Both the position numbers and the translations under genes were made by a program. From Methylocapsa aurea (GTDB lineage Bacteria; Pseudomonadota; Alphaproteobacteria; Rhizobiales; Beijerinckiaceae), in the NCBI RefSeq assembly GCF_000746085.1, contig NZ_KN050804.1, positions 1 to 64,000 on the forward strand: a DNA stretch of 64,000 nucleotides. The letters are read 5' to 3'. The notes below the pieces were generated by a model. That model saw nothing but the letters and a program-made list of their open reading frames with translations, ran no database searches and was not told the DNA's origin. Below, one piece after another: positions 1 to 8,751 of the stretch (position 1 is the stretch's first letter; the number at the start of each line of letters is the position of its first letter).

Positions 1-452
1 TGCCGGTGTTTTTCGCGCTCTACAAGGTCTTGTTCATCACCATCGAAATGCGGCAGGCGCCGTTTTTCGGCTGGATCAAGGATCTCTCGAAGCCCGACCC
101 GACCAATGTCTTCACCCTGTTCGGCCTGCTGCCGTTCGATCCGACCGCGCTGCCGGTGTTCGGCTCGTTCCTGGCGCTCGGCGTCTGGCCGCTGATCATG
201 GGCGTCACCATGTTCATCCAGATGAAGACCAATCCGGAGCCGGCCGACGAGCTGCAACGGAAGGTCTTCACCTGGATGCCGGTGGTCTTCACCTTCACCC
301 TCGGCAGCTTCCCCTCCGGCCTCGTCATCTACTGGACCTGGAACAATATCCTCTCCGTCCTGCAGCAGACCATGATCATGAAACAGGCCGGCGTCAAAAT
401 CGAACTCTGGGACAATCTCGTCAATACGTTCCGAAAAAAAGCCGCAAGCTGA
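1..452 (+). CDS. yidC: Membrane protein insertase YidC (C-terminal part, 5' truncated by window edge)
   Basis: YidC/Oxa1 insertase, which inserts and folds inner-membrane proteins alone or with SecYEG. The reading frame is open from base 3 (...PVFFALYKV), so the gene begins before the window and only about 149 C-terminal residues are seen. They hold the end of the conserved 60KD_IMP domain: a loop with [11 protein letters not shown], then hydrophobic segments ([17 protein letters not shown] and a later one ending [18 protein letters not shown]), and a short Lys/Arg-rich tail ending RKKAAS. The [11 protein letters not shown] signature is typical of YidC. It converges on the minus-strand SDR gene that ends 51 bp away. 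Confidence 0.95.
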   Translation, partial: PVFFALYKVLFITIEMRQAPFFGWIKDLSKPDPTNVFTLFGLLPFDPTALPVFGSFLALGVWPLIMGVTMFIQMKTNPEPADELQRKVFTWMPVVFTFTLGSFPSGLVIYWTWNNILSVLQQTMIMKQAGVKIELWDNLVNTFRKKAAS

Positions 453-503
453 AATGACCCAAGCCCTGGACCAGCCAGCGGGACAGCGCGGGGGGATCGC
501 CGC

Positions 504-1379
504 TCATTCGCGCCCCTCCCCGGCGTTCCAAAGCGCCTCCAGCCCAACGCGATAGGTCGGAAACGCGAGTTCGACGCCAAGCTCCTCCTTCAGTTTCCGG
601 TTCGAGGCGCGCTTGTTCTCGGCATAGAAGCTGCGCGTCATAGGGGTCATTTCGGCGGTTGCGACATCCTGCTCCGGCGGCGGCTCGACCCCCATCAGCA
701 TGGCCGCGAAAGTGACGACGTCTTGCGGCGGCGCCGGGGCGTCATCGCTCACGTTAAAGACGCCGCCCTTGCCCTCATAGGCGAGCGCGGCGGCGATGGC
801 GCGGCCCACATCCTCGACATGGATGCGGTTGAAGACCTGATCCTCCTTGATGAGGCGGCGCGCGGTTCCCGCCTTGAGATTGACCAGCGCATTGCGGCCG
901 GGACCATAGATTCCCGCCAGGCGCAGGATATGGACCTTCTTGTCGGTTCCCTTGCCGATGGCCGCCCAGGACTTCTCGGCCTGAAGCCTTGCCTGCGAGC
1001 GTCCAGGAGAAGGCGTCGGCGCCTGGGTCTCATCGACCCATTCGCCGCCCCTGTCGCCATAGACTCCGATTGTCGAGAGATAGATGATCGTCTGCTGACG
1101 GCGCGAACTGGCGATGCGGTGGCCGAACCGGGCCAGCACCGGATCGACCGAAACGCCCGGCGGGACCGAGACCAGCAAAACATCGGCATCTGCGACATGC
1201 TGCGCAATAGCCGGATCCTCCCCCTCCGGGCCAAAAACGAAGCAGGCGACGCCTTCCTGTTGAAGCTCGCGCGCCTTTTCCGGGTTCCGCACGGTGCCCG
1301 CGAGCGAATCGAACGAGGAGCCGGAGCCGGCGAGGAAATGCAGCGCGCTATAGCCGAGACCGAAAGCGAAAAGCTTCAT
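504..1379 (-). CDS. SDR-family NAD(P)-dependent epimerase/oxidoreductase (YeeZ-like)
   Basis: About 291 aa. The start is MKLFAFGLGYSALHFL, an N-terminal beta-strand with a GxGxS-type nucleotide-binding turn; an upstream in-frame ATG would add 13 unconserved residues. Later motifs are a YLSTIGVYGDRGG stretch (Ser and Tyr-x-x-x region of extended SDRs), RLAGIYGPGRNAL and NRIHVEDVGRAI, in the order seen in NAD-dependent epimerase/dehydratase proteins of the YeeZ type. A nucleotide-sugar or related substrate is plausible but not shown. No operon partner is evident: the neighbours are convergent yidC and, upstream, a repeat-filled gap. Confidence 0.8.
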   Translation of the reverse strand: MKLFAFGLGYSALHFLAGSGSSFDSLAGTVRNPEKARELQQEGVACFVFGPEGEDPAIAQHVADADVLLVSVPPGVSVDPVLARFGHRIASSRRQQTIIYLSTIGVYGDRGGEWVDETQAPTPSPGRSQARLQAEKSWAAIGKGTDKKVHILRLAGIYGPGRNALVNLKAGTARRLIKEDQVFNRIHVEDVGRAIAAALAYEGKGGVFNVSDDAPAPPQDVVTFAAMLMGVEPPPEQDVATAEMTPMTRSFYAENKRASNRKLKEELGVELAFPTYRVGLEALWNAGEGRE

Positions 1380-1460
1380 GAAAGCCGACCTTCTTTGGCG
1401 CCAAAGGATGATCTGCAAAAACGCGCCAACTTTTCCAAAAGTCTGCGACCCTTTGGCGTC

Positions 1461-1568
1461 ATGCTCTGGAGCGTTTTCGAGCGAAGCAGCGACTGGTTCG
1501 CCTTGAAAAAATGCCTAGAGCATGATGCCGAAAAGTGGAAACCGGTTTTCGGACGACATCATGCTCTA
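1461..1568. repeat. Intergenic hairpin repeat pair (AGAGCATGATG family)
   Basis: Two adjacent elements fill the gap between the SDR gene and queG. The second (1516-1568) has perfect 12-bp arms, TAGAGCATGATG at 1516-1527 and its reverse complement at 1557-1568, with an inner CCGAAAA/TTTTCGG pair. The first (about 1461-1510) contains GAGCGTTTTCGAGCGAAG. Similar elements occur at 19083, 21355, 34716 and 60264. They resemble short palindromic repeats common in Rhizobiales intergenic DNA; function unknown. Confidence 0.75.
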
Positions 1569-1647
1569 ACTCTTTGATAAGAGGCGGATTCAGACTTTGG
1601 ACGAGATCGCGTTGCGATTCCGTCCAAAATCATCCGACTCTAAGGAA

Positions 1648-2802
1648 TCAGAAAGCGATCTGGCCGCCGATCGCCGCGACCCATTCCGCTTCGACCGCCG
1701 AATCTTTCTCACGCGTGCGCCAGCGCTCGGCGAAGGCCAGCAAACAGTCTCGATGCGCGAGCCGGCCCAGCGCCCAAACCGCCATTGCGCGCACAAGAGG
1801 CGACTGCGCGCCGAGCTTTTCGGCGACCGGCGAGACGAGCGCGCCATCGCCGGAATTGCCCGCAGCGATCAAGACATTGCGCATGAAGCGATCCGAACCG
1901 ACTCGCTTCACGGCGCTGCCGGCAAACAACGCGCGAAAGGCGGCATCGTCAAGGCGGAGCAAGTCCGCAATCCGCGGCGCAAGCAATTCGTCGCGCGGCA
2001 GCAGCTTCGGCTCCCGCGCGATCCGCGCGAATTTGTTCCAGGGACAAACCGCGAGGCAATCGTCGCAGCCATAGACGCGATTGCCGATCAGCGGCCGGAA
2101 CTCAAGGGCGATATGGCCCTTATGTTCGATCGTCAGATAGGAAATGCACCGCCGCGCATCCAGCACATAGGGACGCGGAAAAGCCTTGGTCGGGCAAATA
2201 TCGAGACAGGCCCGGCAGCTGCCGCAGTGATCGCTCTCGGGTTGATCGGGCGCGAGCGGCAGCGTCGTGAAGATCGAACCGAGAAACAGCCAGGAGCCCC
2301 ATTCGCGCGACACAAGATTGGTGTGCTTGCCGGCCCAACCAAGACCCGCCGCTTGCGCCAGAGGTTTTTCCATCAGCGGAGCGGTATCGACAAAAACCTT
2401 GAATCCGGCCGCCTCGACGCCGCCCTCCCGCGCCGCCGCCGCGAGCCAGGACGCCAGCATCTTGAGCTTCCCCTTGATCAGATCATGGTAATCCCGGTTC
2501 CGCGCATAAACCGAAATATTGGCGGCGGATCTTTGCGCGAGCGTCGCCAATGGGTCGCCGGAGGGGCCATAATTCATGCCAAGCAGGAGGAGGCTGCGCC
2601 CCTCTGGCCAGAGTGCGCCCGGCGACGCCCGCCGCGCCTTGGTCGCTTCGAGCCAATCCATGTCGCCGGCGGCGCCGGAGTTCAGCCAGGCGTCGAGCCT
2701 CTCCGCCGCCTCGGGAATGGCGGAGGGATGGGTGATCTTGCAGACATCGAAGCCGAGTTGTCGCGCCTTGGCTTGCAGCCTTGCCTTAAGGTTCGAGGTC
2801 AG
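1648..2802 (-). CDS. queG: Epoxyqueuosine reductase QueG
   Basis: Cobalamin-dependent enzyme that reduces epoxyqueuosine to queuosine in tRNA. The body matches the family from KARLQAKARQLGFDVCKI onward. It has GMNYGP, YHDLIKGKL, and two ferredoxin-type cluster motifs, CGSCRACLDICP and CDDCLAVCPW; a HEAT-like C-terminus follows (VKRVGSDRFMRN...AVWALGRL). Start choice is a problem: no ATG, GTG or TTG lies near the expected N-terminus. The best fit is a CTG at 2800-2802 overlapping the TGA of the upstream GST gene (CTGA). An upstream ATG at 2925 would add about 41 residues read through GST sequence. Probably translationally coupled to GST. Confidence 0.9.
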   Translation of the reverse strand: MTSNLKARLQAKARQLGFDVCKITHPSAIPEAAERLDAWLNSGAAGDMDWLEATKARRASPGALWPEGRSLLLLGMNYGPSGDPLATLAQRSAANISVYARNRDYHDLIKGKLKMLASWLAAAAREGGVEAAGFKVFVDTAPLMEKPLAQAAGLGWAGKHTNLVSREWGSWLFLGSIFTTLPLAPDQPESDHCGSCRACLDICPTKAFPRPYVLDARRCISYLTIEHKGHIALEFRPLIGNRVYGCDDCLAVCPWNKFARIAREPKLLPRDELLAPRIADLLRLDDAAFRALFAGSAVKRVGSDRFMRNVLIAAGNSGDGALVSPVAEKLGAQSPLVRAMAVWALGRLAHRDCLLAFAERWRTREKDSAVEAEWVAAIGGQIAF

Positions 2803-3491
2803 AAATCGAGATCGGCATAGATCGGCGCCGGGGAGAGGCCCGGCAGCCGATCGGCGAGCAGGGAGCGGAACGCCGGACGCGACTTCACTTTGGCGTACCA
2901 GAGCTTTGCCCCTTCGTTCTCGTCCCATGGCACATCGCCCAGAAAATCGACGCAGGAGAGTTGCGCGGCGGCGGCGAGATCGGCATGCGAAAGACGGTCT
3001 CCCGCGAGCCATTTGCGCCCGCCCGCCAGATAGGCGATATAGCGCAAATGGGTGCGAATATTGGTTCGCGCCGCGCGCACAAGCTCCATGTCCGGCGCGC
3101 CGCCGCCCCGCTCGCGCGGCATGTAGCGCTTATAGACCTTTTCGGTGACGAGCCAATTGGTGACCTCGTCAAAGAATTTGCGGCTGAACCAATCGAACAG
3201 CCGGCGCACTTCCACCCGCGAGGCGGGATCGTCCGGCAAAAGCCGATGCTTGCCCAAGGCGAGGCCCCGGGTTTCGTCAAAATATTCGGCGATCGGACCA
3301 GCACCCGGCACGACCATGCCGTCCTGTTCGACGAGCACCGGCGTCTGGCCGGCCGGATCGAGGATCAGAAAATCGCGCCGGCGCTCAAAGACGTTTTCCT
3401 CGACCAATTGCGGCTCGATGCCATATTCCCCCAGCAGAAGCCTGACGAAACGCGAATGCGGGCAGATCGGATGATGATACAGAGTGATCAT
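2799..3491 (-). CDS. Glutathione S-transferase family protein
   Basis: 230 aa. The N-terminal thioredoxin-like domain begins MITLYHHPICPHSRFVRLLL with a CPHS active-site motif near residue 10 and a cis-Pro loop (AGQTPVLVEQDG). The all-alpha C-terminal domain includes LSHADLAAAAQLSCVDFLG, the N-capping region of GSTs. The last 20 or so residues are Pro/Leu-rich. Its stop overlaps the proposed queG start, so the two are likely one transcript. Cellular substrate unknown. Confidence 0.85.
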   Translation of the reverse strand: MITLYHHPICPHSRFVRLLLGEYGIEPQLVEENVFERRRDFLILDPAGQTPVLVEQDGMVVPGAGPIAEYFDETRGLALGKHRLLPDDPASRVEVRRLFDWFSRKFFDEVTNWLVTEKVYKRYMPRERGGGAPDMELVRAARTNIRTHLRYIAYLAGGRKWLAGDRLSHADLAAAAQLSCVDFLGDVPWDENEGAKLWYAKVKSRPAFRSLLADRLPGLSPAPIYADLDF

Positions 3492-3757
3492 TCAGCTTCG
3501 GGTTTAGGGACAATCGGAGGGACGCGGGGCGGACCCGGATGGCGAGGGCTGTAAAAGTTCTAAGGAACCCAACCGGCAGAAGATGCTCAAGCCATCCCAA
3601 GTTTCGGTAAAGACTTCGTTAATCTAGCACGGCGGAGGTCGAAGCTCGCGCCTCGGCGAGATCGACGTGGCGCTGGCAAGCCGGGCAGCTGGCGGAACAG
3701 TTTGGTTCGGCTTTGGATTGTTCCCTGGATCAGATCTGGTATACAGTCCAATAAATG

Positions 3758-3805
3758 TATTTTATCGAATTATGGTCAATAGACAATTGGATAAAATACC
3801 ATAAT
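3758..3805. promoter_or_regulatory. Nested palindromes upstream of the small HTH gene (operator candidate)
   Basis: An AT-rich island in GC-rich DNA. Arms at 3758-3771 and 3785-3798 (TATTTTATCGAATT and AATTGGATAAAATA) are complementary at 13 of 14 positions. A second pair, ATTATGGT at 3769-3776 and ACCATAAT at 3798-3805, is perfect and ends within the start codon of the HTH gene. This geometry suggests autoregulation by the encoded protein. Confidence 0.6.
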
Positions 3806-4037
3806 GAACCCGCTGCAATTGAAGATGGCTCGGACCGCACTTGACCTCACCGTACGGCAAGCGGCTGAATTAGCAGCGGTTTCTCATGAGACTATCGTCG
3901 GGATTGAAGCCGGCCGGACCAGCATAAAGCAGTCAACGATCGATAAGGTCCGCGCGGCCCTCGAATCGGCCGGCGTCGAGTTCATCGCTGAGAACGGCGG
4001 CGGGCCGGGCGTGCGGTTGCAGAAGGGCGCGAAATGA
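3804..4037 (+). CDS. Small XRE-type helix-turn-helix transcriptional regulator
   Basis: 77 aa, essentially one Cro/CI-type HTH: RQAAELAAVSHETIVGIEAG spans the two recognition helices. The C-terminus (ALESAGVEFIAENGGGPGVRL) matches the tail common in stand-alone small XRE regulators of Rhizobiales. It lies directly after a palindromic AT-rich element whose right arm touches the ATG, so self-control is likely. No toxin gene pairs with it: the next gene is a YqhA-like membrane protein 45 bp downstream. Confidence 0.8.
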   Translation: MNPLQLKMARTALDLTVRQAAELAAVSHETIVGIEAGRTSIKQSTIDKVRAALESAGVEFIAENGGGPGVRLQKGAK

Positions 4038-4082
4038 GCCTATGCCCTGCTCAACCGTGGACGCGAACGAGGCTTTAGGCAC

Positions 4083-4601
4083 ATGAACGGGATAGGGCGC
4101 GGCATCGAGGCGGTCATCTTCAACAGCCGCTGGCTGGCGGCGCCATTTATTTTTGGGCTCATCGTTGGTTTGGCGGGGCTGCTTTACAAATTCATTGTCA
4201 AGCTTGCCGAATTTGTGTTGCATTTGAAGGATGCCCCCAATTCGGAGGCGTTGGTCGGCATCCTCAGCCTCGTCGATCTCTCGCTCACAGCAAATCTGAT
4301 CTTGATCGTGATCTGCTCAAGCTATGAGAATTTCATCAGACCAATCAACCCCGCCGACCATCCTAATATGCCGAACGGGTTGATCAGGATCGGGTTCGCT
4401 GTCCTGAAGCAGAAGCTGCTGGGCTCGATCGTGGCGATAACGGCGGTCCACGTGCTGGAGTGGTTCATGGACATCGACCACACCGCCAACACGGCCACGC
4501 TCGCCTGGCTCGTGGGCGTCATGATCGCCTTCGCGGTAGTCATGCTTATTGTGGCGACCGCGGACCGGGTGAGCGACTCGGGTGCGAACAAGGACCATTG
4601 A
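4083..4601 (+). CDS. YqhA/UPF0114 (TIGR00645) family inner-membrane protein
   Basis: 172 aa with four hydrophobic segments: about residues 17-40 (WLAAPFIFGLIVGLAGLLY), 58-80 (ALVGILSLVDLSLTANLILI), 110-130 and 138-160 (LAWLVGVMIAFAVVMLIV). The motif SSYENFIRP between helices 2 and 3 is the UPF0114 signature. Molecular function is not established for the family. It follows the small HTH gene on the same strand. Confidence 0.85.
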   Translation: MNGIGRGIEAVIFNSRWLAAPFIFGLIVGLAGLLYKFIVKLAEFVLHLKDAPNSEALVGILSLVDLSLTANLILIVICSSYENFIRPINPADHPNMPNGLIRIGFAVLKQKLLGSIVAITAVHVLEWFMDIDHTANTATLAWLVGVMIAFAVVMLIVATADRVSDSGANKDH

Positions 4602-4649
4602 ACAGGCAACCGCCATTGCATCACCACATTCCCGCGTTCGGCCGCGTCT

Positions 4650-4883
4650 TCACCACATTCGCGATCTGCCCGGCATAGTCTTGAGGCGTGACTGCAACTT
4701 CCCGCGTTCGGCATATTTCTCCAAAGCCGCGCAAAATGCGGTGGCGCTTTCGAATAGCCAATCCTCTGTCTCGAGGACGGGACGCCGTAGATGCGGCGCT
4801 AGTGGCGGCTGAGCGTCAGCGAGCATCGCCAGCGCTTCGGCAATTGCCTTGACCTTGCGATCGCGGCGCAATGAATGGGTCAT
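4650..4883 (-). CDS. Hypothetical small protein
   Basis: 77 aa from MTHSLRRDRKVKAIAEALAM. A good ribosome-binding site (GAGAGGG, about 8 nt upstream) favours this ATG over one at 4910. The chain is mostly helical and charged, with WLFESATAFCAALEKYAERG in the middle; there is no signal peptide or known motif. It has no operon partner. I do not recognise a family; coding is plausible but not certain. Confidence 0.4.
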   Translation of the reverse strand: MTHSLRRDRKVKAIAEALAMLADAQPPLAPHLRRPVLETEDWLFESATAFCAALEKYAERGKLQSRLKTMPGRSRMW

Positions 4884-5161
4884 CGCTTTGCCCTCTCTCA
4901 CATTCGTCAACGGAGATGGTCCGGCAAAAGCGCGTCAAAAACATGGCGCCCCGCTTACGCCAGTCTCCTGGGTTCCAAGCTTGATCCAACCCGACTCGGG
5001 AGTCTGCTCGAGCCGGCGCCACGCGGCGCTTATCCAGCGCCGTTTTTTGCGTCTTCAACGCTTTCGCGGGCTAGCCACGAATCTTAAAATGCCAAGGCTT
5101 AGGTCTTGTGAACGTCAATTGCATACGTTGCTTAGCTCAGCCGTAAAGGTCTGAGCGTCAG

Positions 5162-6784
5162 TCAGCTTCGTAGTCCGGGAGCCTCCTGGCCTGTCCGCGC
5201 AACATACTCCGTGTAGCCGCCGCCATATTTGTGTATGCCCTCCGGCGTCAGTTCGAGCACGCGATTGGACAGCGCCGCAAGGAAGCGCCGGTCGTGCGAG
5301 ACGAACAACATGGTTCCCTCGTACTGCGACAGCGCCGTGATCAGCATCTCCTTTGTCACAATGTCGAGATGGTTGGTGGGTTCGTCCAGCACTAAAAAAT
5401 TCGGCGGATCATAGAGCATTTTTGCCATGACCAGCCGGGCCTTTTCACCGCCCGACAGAACCCGGCACTTCTTCTCCACGTCGTCGCCGGAAAATCCGAA
5501 GCAACCGGCCAGCGCCCGCAGCGATCCTTGCCCCGCCTGCGGGAAGGAGTCCTCCAGCGATTGGAACACCGTGCGCTCGCCGTCGAGCAGATCCATGGCG
5601 TGCTGGGCGAAATAGCCCATCTTGACGGTTCCACCCAAGGCCACCGCGCCGTTGTCCGGCTGCGTGGCGCCGGCCACCAGTTTCAGCAGCGTGGACTTGC
5701 CGGCGCCGTTGACGCCCATCACGCACCAGCGCTCCTTGCGGCTCACCGCGAAGTCGAGACCCTCGTAGATGCTCCGGTTGCCGTAACGCTTGTGCACGTT
5801 TTTCAAGCTCACGACGTCATCGCCGGAGCGCGGCGCCGGCGGGAACTCGAACGCGACAGACTGGCGGCGCTTAGGCGGCTCCACCCGTTCGATCTTGTCC
5901 AGCTTCTTCACCCGGCTTTGCACCTGCGCGGCGTGGGAGGCGCGCGCCTTGAAGCGCTCGATGAACTTGATCTCCTTGGCGAGCATCGCCTGCTGACGCT
6001 CGAACTGGGCCTGCTGCTGCCTCTCGTTCAGCGCGCGTTGCTGTTCATAGAATTCGTAGTCGCCCGAATAGGTCGTCAGCGCGCCGCCATCGATCTCCAC
6101 CACCTTGGTGACGATGCGGTTCATGAATTCGCGATCATGCGAGGTCATCAGCAGCGCGCCGTCATAACCCTTGAGAAAATCCTCCAGCCAGATCAGGCTT
6201 TCGAGGTCGAGATGGTTGCTCGGCTCGTCCAGCAGCATGGCGTCCGGACGCATCAGGAGGATGCGGGCCAGGGCCACGCGCATCTTCCACCCCCCGGAGA
6301 GCGCGCCCACGTCGCCGTCCATCATCTCCTCGCTGAAGCTGAGCCCGGCCAGGACCTCTCGCGCCAGGCCCTCGAGCGCATAGCCTCCAAGGTCCTCGAA
6401 GCGCGCCTGCACCTCGCCGTAGCGCTCGATGATGGCCTCCATGTCATCCGCCCGGTCCGGATCCGCCATGGCGGCTTCAAGTTTCTTCAACTCGGCCGCG
6501 ACGGCGCTCACGGGGCCGGCGCCGTCCATCACCTCCGCGACGGCGCTGCGGCCGAACATCTCGCCGACGTCCTGGCTGAAATAGCCGATGGTAATCCCTC
6601 GATCGGCAACCACCTGACCCTCGTCAGGCTGCTCCTGCCCCGTGATCATCCGAAAGAGCGTCGTTTTGCCGGCGCCATTGGGGCCGACCAGACCGACCTT
6701 CTCGCCTCTCTGGAGCGCCGCCGACGCCTCGACGAAGACGATCTGCTTGCCGTTCTGTTTACCGATGTTATCGAGACGAATCAT
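5162..6784 (-). CDS. ABC-F family ATPase (YbiT-like)
   Basis: 540 aa, two ABC domains without membrane segments, the ABC-F layout of ribosome-associated translation factors. Domain 1 has Walker A GPNGAGKTT (about residue 35), signature LSGGWKMRVALARIL and Walker B MLLDEPSNHLD. The inter-domain linker is Arg/Gln/Lys-rich (LNERQQQAQFERQQAMLAKE), as expected of a P-site tRNA interaction motif. Domain 2 has GVNGAGKST, LSGGEKARLVMAKML and FLVLDEPTNHLD. Length and linker best match the YbiT subgroup (about 530 aa). Monocistronic. Confidence 0.93.
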   Translation of the reverse strand: MIRLDNIGKQNGKQIVFVEASAALQRGEKVGLVGPNGAGKTTLFRMITGQEQPDEGQVVADRGITIGYFSQDVGEMFGRSAVAEVMDGAGPVSAVAAELKKLEAAMADPDRADDMEAIIERYGEVQARFEDLGGYALEGLAREVLAGLSFSEEMMDGDVGALSGGWKMRVALARILLMRPDAMLLDEPSNHLDLESLIWLEDFLKGYDGALLMTSHDREFMNRIVTKVVEIDGGALTTYSGDYEFYEQQRALNERQQQAQFERQQAMLAKEIKFIERFKARASHAAQVQSRVKKLDKIERVEPPKRRQSVAFEFPPAPRSGDDVVSLKNVHKRYGNRSIYEGLDFAVSRKERWCVMGVNGAGKSTLLKLVAGATQPDNGAVALGGTVKMGYFAQHAMDLLDGERTVFQSLEDSFPQAGQGSLRALAGCFGFSGDDVEKKCRVLSGGEKARLVMAKMLYDPPNFLVLDEPTNHLDIVTKEMLITALSQYEGTMLFVSHDRRFLAALSNRVLELTPEGIHKYGGGYTEYVARTGQEAPGLRS

Positions 6785-7115
6785 GAGTGTATGGCATCCA
6801 GATAAGATTCCGCGCCCTTACGCCATGGGGCGCGTAAGCGAAAGAGGGGACCGGTCGCGGCCGTCATCGAGCGGGCGGTCCTGCAGCGCGGGGTCTTGCG
6901 CGGCCGGCGCTCCTCGCTTCCGGGTCATCGCTAATAGCAAGCCAAGCCTGGGTCAAATGGGCTTGGCCGAGGTCATCGGGCGCGCCCGGGGCCCCTCCGG
7001 TCCGGCGCCCATCCGGGGCGAGCGCATTTGACAGCCAGCGCCCCGCGACGCCGAAGACGAGCAGCGCGTCGCAGAGCTTGGCATCCGCATAGCTGGCTAC
7101 CCGTTCCAGCAGGGA

Positions 7116-7301
7116 TTGCGCCGGGAGGACTATGGGACGCATTCGCTTCGCCGAACCAAGGCGTCGATCCTCTATAGGCGGACAGGCAACCTGAGCGCGG
7201 CGCAGATATTGCTCGACCCTGCTAAGATCGAAAGCGCCATTTGGCGCCTCGGCGTCGACATAAAGGATGCGCTCGCCCTTGTAGAAGGCGCGGAGGCATA
7301 G
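7116..7301 (+). pseudogene. Tyrosine-recombinase (phage-type integrase) C-terminal remnant
   Basis: A 61-residue stretch retains DYGTHSLRRTKASILYRRTG and NLSAAQILLDPAKIES...LGVDIKDALALVEGAEA, closely matching the C-terminal catalytic core of a common proteobacterial integrase family. In intact members the second part carries a Gly-His pair and the catalytic Tyr just before LGVD. Here GH is replaced by DP and the Tyr position reads Arg (IWRLGVD), so the active site is lost. No N-terminal domain is found upstream. It sits in a long gene-free stretch (6785-7581) with nothing else I can support. Confidence 0.75.
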
Positions 7302-7581
7302 CGATCTTATGATCTCCTCGACCCAGCGGCGAGAAGTTATGCGCCGGCGATGGCGTCTCCCGCGCTGCGCCAATCGCCCTCGTTCCCAATGATTGATCCT
7401 GCTGCCGCAAGCAGATATTTGTATGCGCGATCTGACGACCGCGCGTAATTGGGCCGCAACTGGCTGCTGCGGATTCAACGTGGCGGACGCCGCGCCTTAT
7501 GCGCTCTAATCTCAATTGGAATTCCGGGCGCGTCGCGCCACAGGCGATCTCTACTTCGTTTGCTTTTCGAGGGGTGACAGG

Positions 7582-8556
7582 ATGAAGGGAAAGATTGGTC
7601 TTGAGGAGCATTTCTCGCATCCCGACACAGTTGGCGACTCGCAAGAGTATTTCGTGGCGGAAAAATGGGATGAGATGAAGAAACGCCTTGTAGACGTCGG
7701 CGACATTCGCCTGAGGCTCATGGATCAGTACGGCATGGAGATGATGATCATCTCATTGAATGCGCCGGCTATCCAAGCCATTTGCGACGTCTCCAAGGCG
7801 ACGGAGATTGCGAGACGGGCGAACGATTTGCTTGCCGAACACGTCTCCAAAAGAGCCGATCGATTTCGCGGATTCGCGGCTTTGCCGCTGCAAGATCCGG
7901 ATGCCGCCGCCCTCGAAGCGCGCCGATGCATCGCCGACCTAGGCTTCGTCGGCGCCCTCATCAACGGCTTTTCTCAGGTCGGCGACGAAGAGACGGTCGT
8001 CTATTTAGATGACGCCCGATACAAAGGATTCTGGGCTGAGTTTGCGAACTTGAATCGTCCATTCTACTTGCACCCTCGCGATCCCATCGCATCGTGGGCC
8101 CGCATCTACGACGGTCATCCTTGGCTCCTTGGCTCAGCATGGGCCTTCGGTGTGGAGACCGCAACGCATGCTCTCAGGCTGATGGGAAGCGGTCTGTTCG
8201 ACCGGCATCCAGATCTACAGATAATCGTGGGTCACCACGGTGAAGGACTCCCCTTCCTGATCTGGCGCGTCGATCATCGGGTTGCCACGGCGCCAAGAGG
8301 CATTCAGATCAAAAAGACGTTTCAAGAATGCTTCCATCGGAATTTCTACATCACCACCTCGGGCTCATTTCGAACCCAAGCCTTGATCAACTCGATTTCG
8401 GAGATCGGATCCGATCGGGTCTTGTTCTCGACTGACTATCCATTCGAGGAAGTCGGCGACGCAGCGACCTGGTTTGACGCCGCGACCATTGCTGAAAACG
8501 ATCGCGAGAAGATCGGCCGCCTAAACGCGGTCAGGCTTTTTGGCCTGCCGGCCTGA
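7582..8556 (+). CDS. Amidohydrolase_2 family protein (resorcylate/dihydroxybenzoate decarboxylase-like)
   Basis: 324 aa from MKGKIGLEEHFSHP, chosen for the AGGGGTGACAGG ribosome site just upstream. The fold is that of ACMSD-related metal-dependent decarboxylases/hydrolases: GLEEHF (first metal-ligand region), FYLHPRDP, VGHHGEGLPFLIWRVDHR (metal His) and LFSTDYPFE (Asp ligand). These motifs match gamma-resorcylate or 2,3-dihydroxybenzoate non-oxidative decarboxylases, but the true substrate is not determined. Codon use is slightly less GC-biased than neighbouring housekeeping genes, and the gene lies between an integrase remnant and a transposase remnant, so acquisition by transfer is possible. 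Confidence 0.8.
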   Translation: MKGKIGLEEHFSHPDTVGDSQEYFVAEKWDEMKKRLVDVGDIRLRLMDQYGMEMMIISLNAPAIQAICDVSKATEIARRANDLLAEHVSKRADRFRGFAALPLQDPDAAALEARRCIADLGFVGALINGFSQVGDEETVVYLDDARYKGFWAEFANLNRPFYLHPRDPIASWARIYDGHPWLLGSAWAFGVETATHALRLMGSGLFDRHPDLQIIVGHHGEGLPFLIWRVDHRVATAPRGIQIKKTFQECFHRNFYITTSGSFRTQALINSISEIGSDRVLFSTDYPFEEVGDAATWFDAATIAENDREKIGRLNAVRLFGLPA

Positions 8557-8673
8557 TCGATTGGCGGCCGCGCCGCGCAGGGCCTCCATGGATCCTCATG
8601 GGGCCCCGGCCGGCCGGCACGTGGCAATGGACGTCCCTGACTCGCGTCATGTGCCGCCGCCGTTTGATGGCCA

Positions 8674-8688
8674 TGTTTACTGTAAACA
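8674..8688. promoter_or_regulatory. Perfect 15-bp palindrome between convergent genes
   Basis: TGTTTAC-T-GTAAACA, seven-base perfect arms, lies in the 195-bp gap between the two convergent amidohydrolase genes. It is operator-like but lies at the 3' ends of both genes and is too short to be a convincing terminator. Role unclear. Confidence 0.3.
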
Positions 8689-8751
8689 AGAAAATCGGCG
8701 GGGCGACTTGCCGCCAACCTTAGACCGCTAAGGGATGCTCGCCCGTTGCAT

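Noticed and set aside
5528-6805. 425-aa open frame on the plus strand opposite the ABC-F gene
   Set aside because: Antisense shadow of a well-conserved gene; translation is Arg/His/Leu-rich with no family features.
6864-7478. 204-aa minus-strand frame across the integrase remnant
   Set aside because: The plus strand shows integrase homology; the minus frame has no family match and is Arg/Ala-rich.
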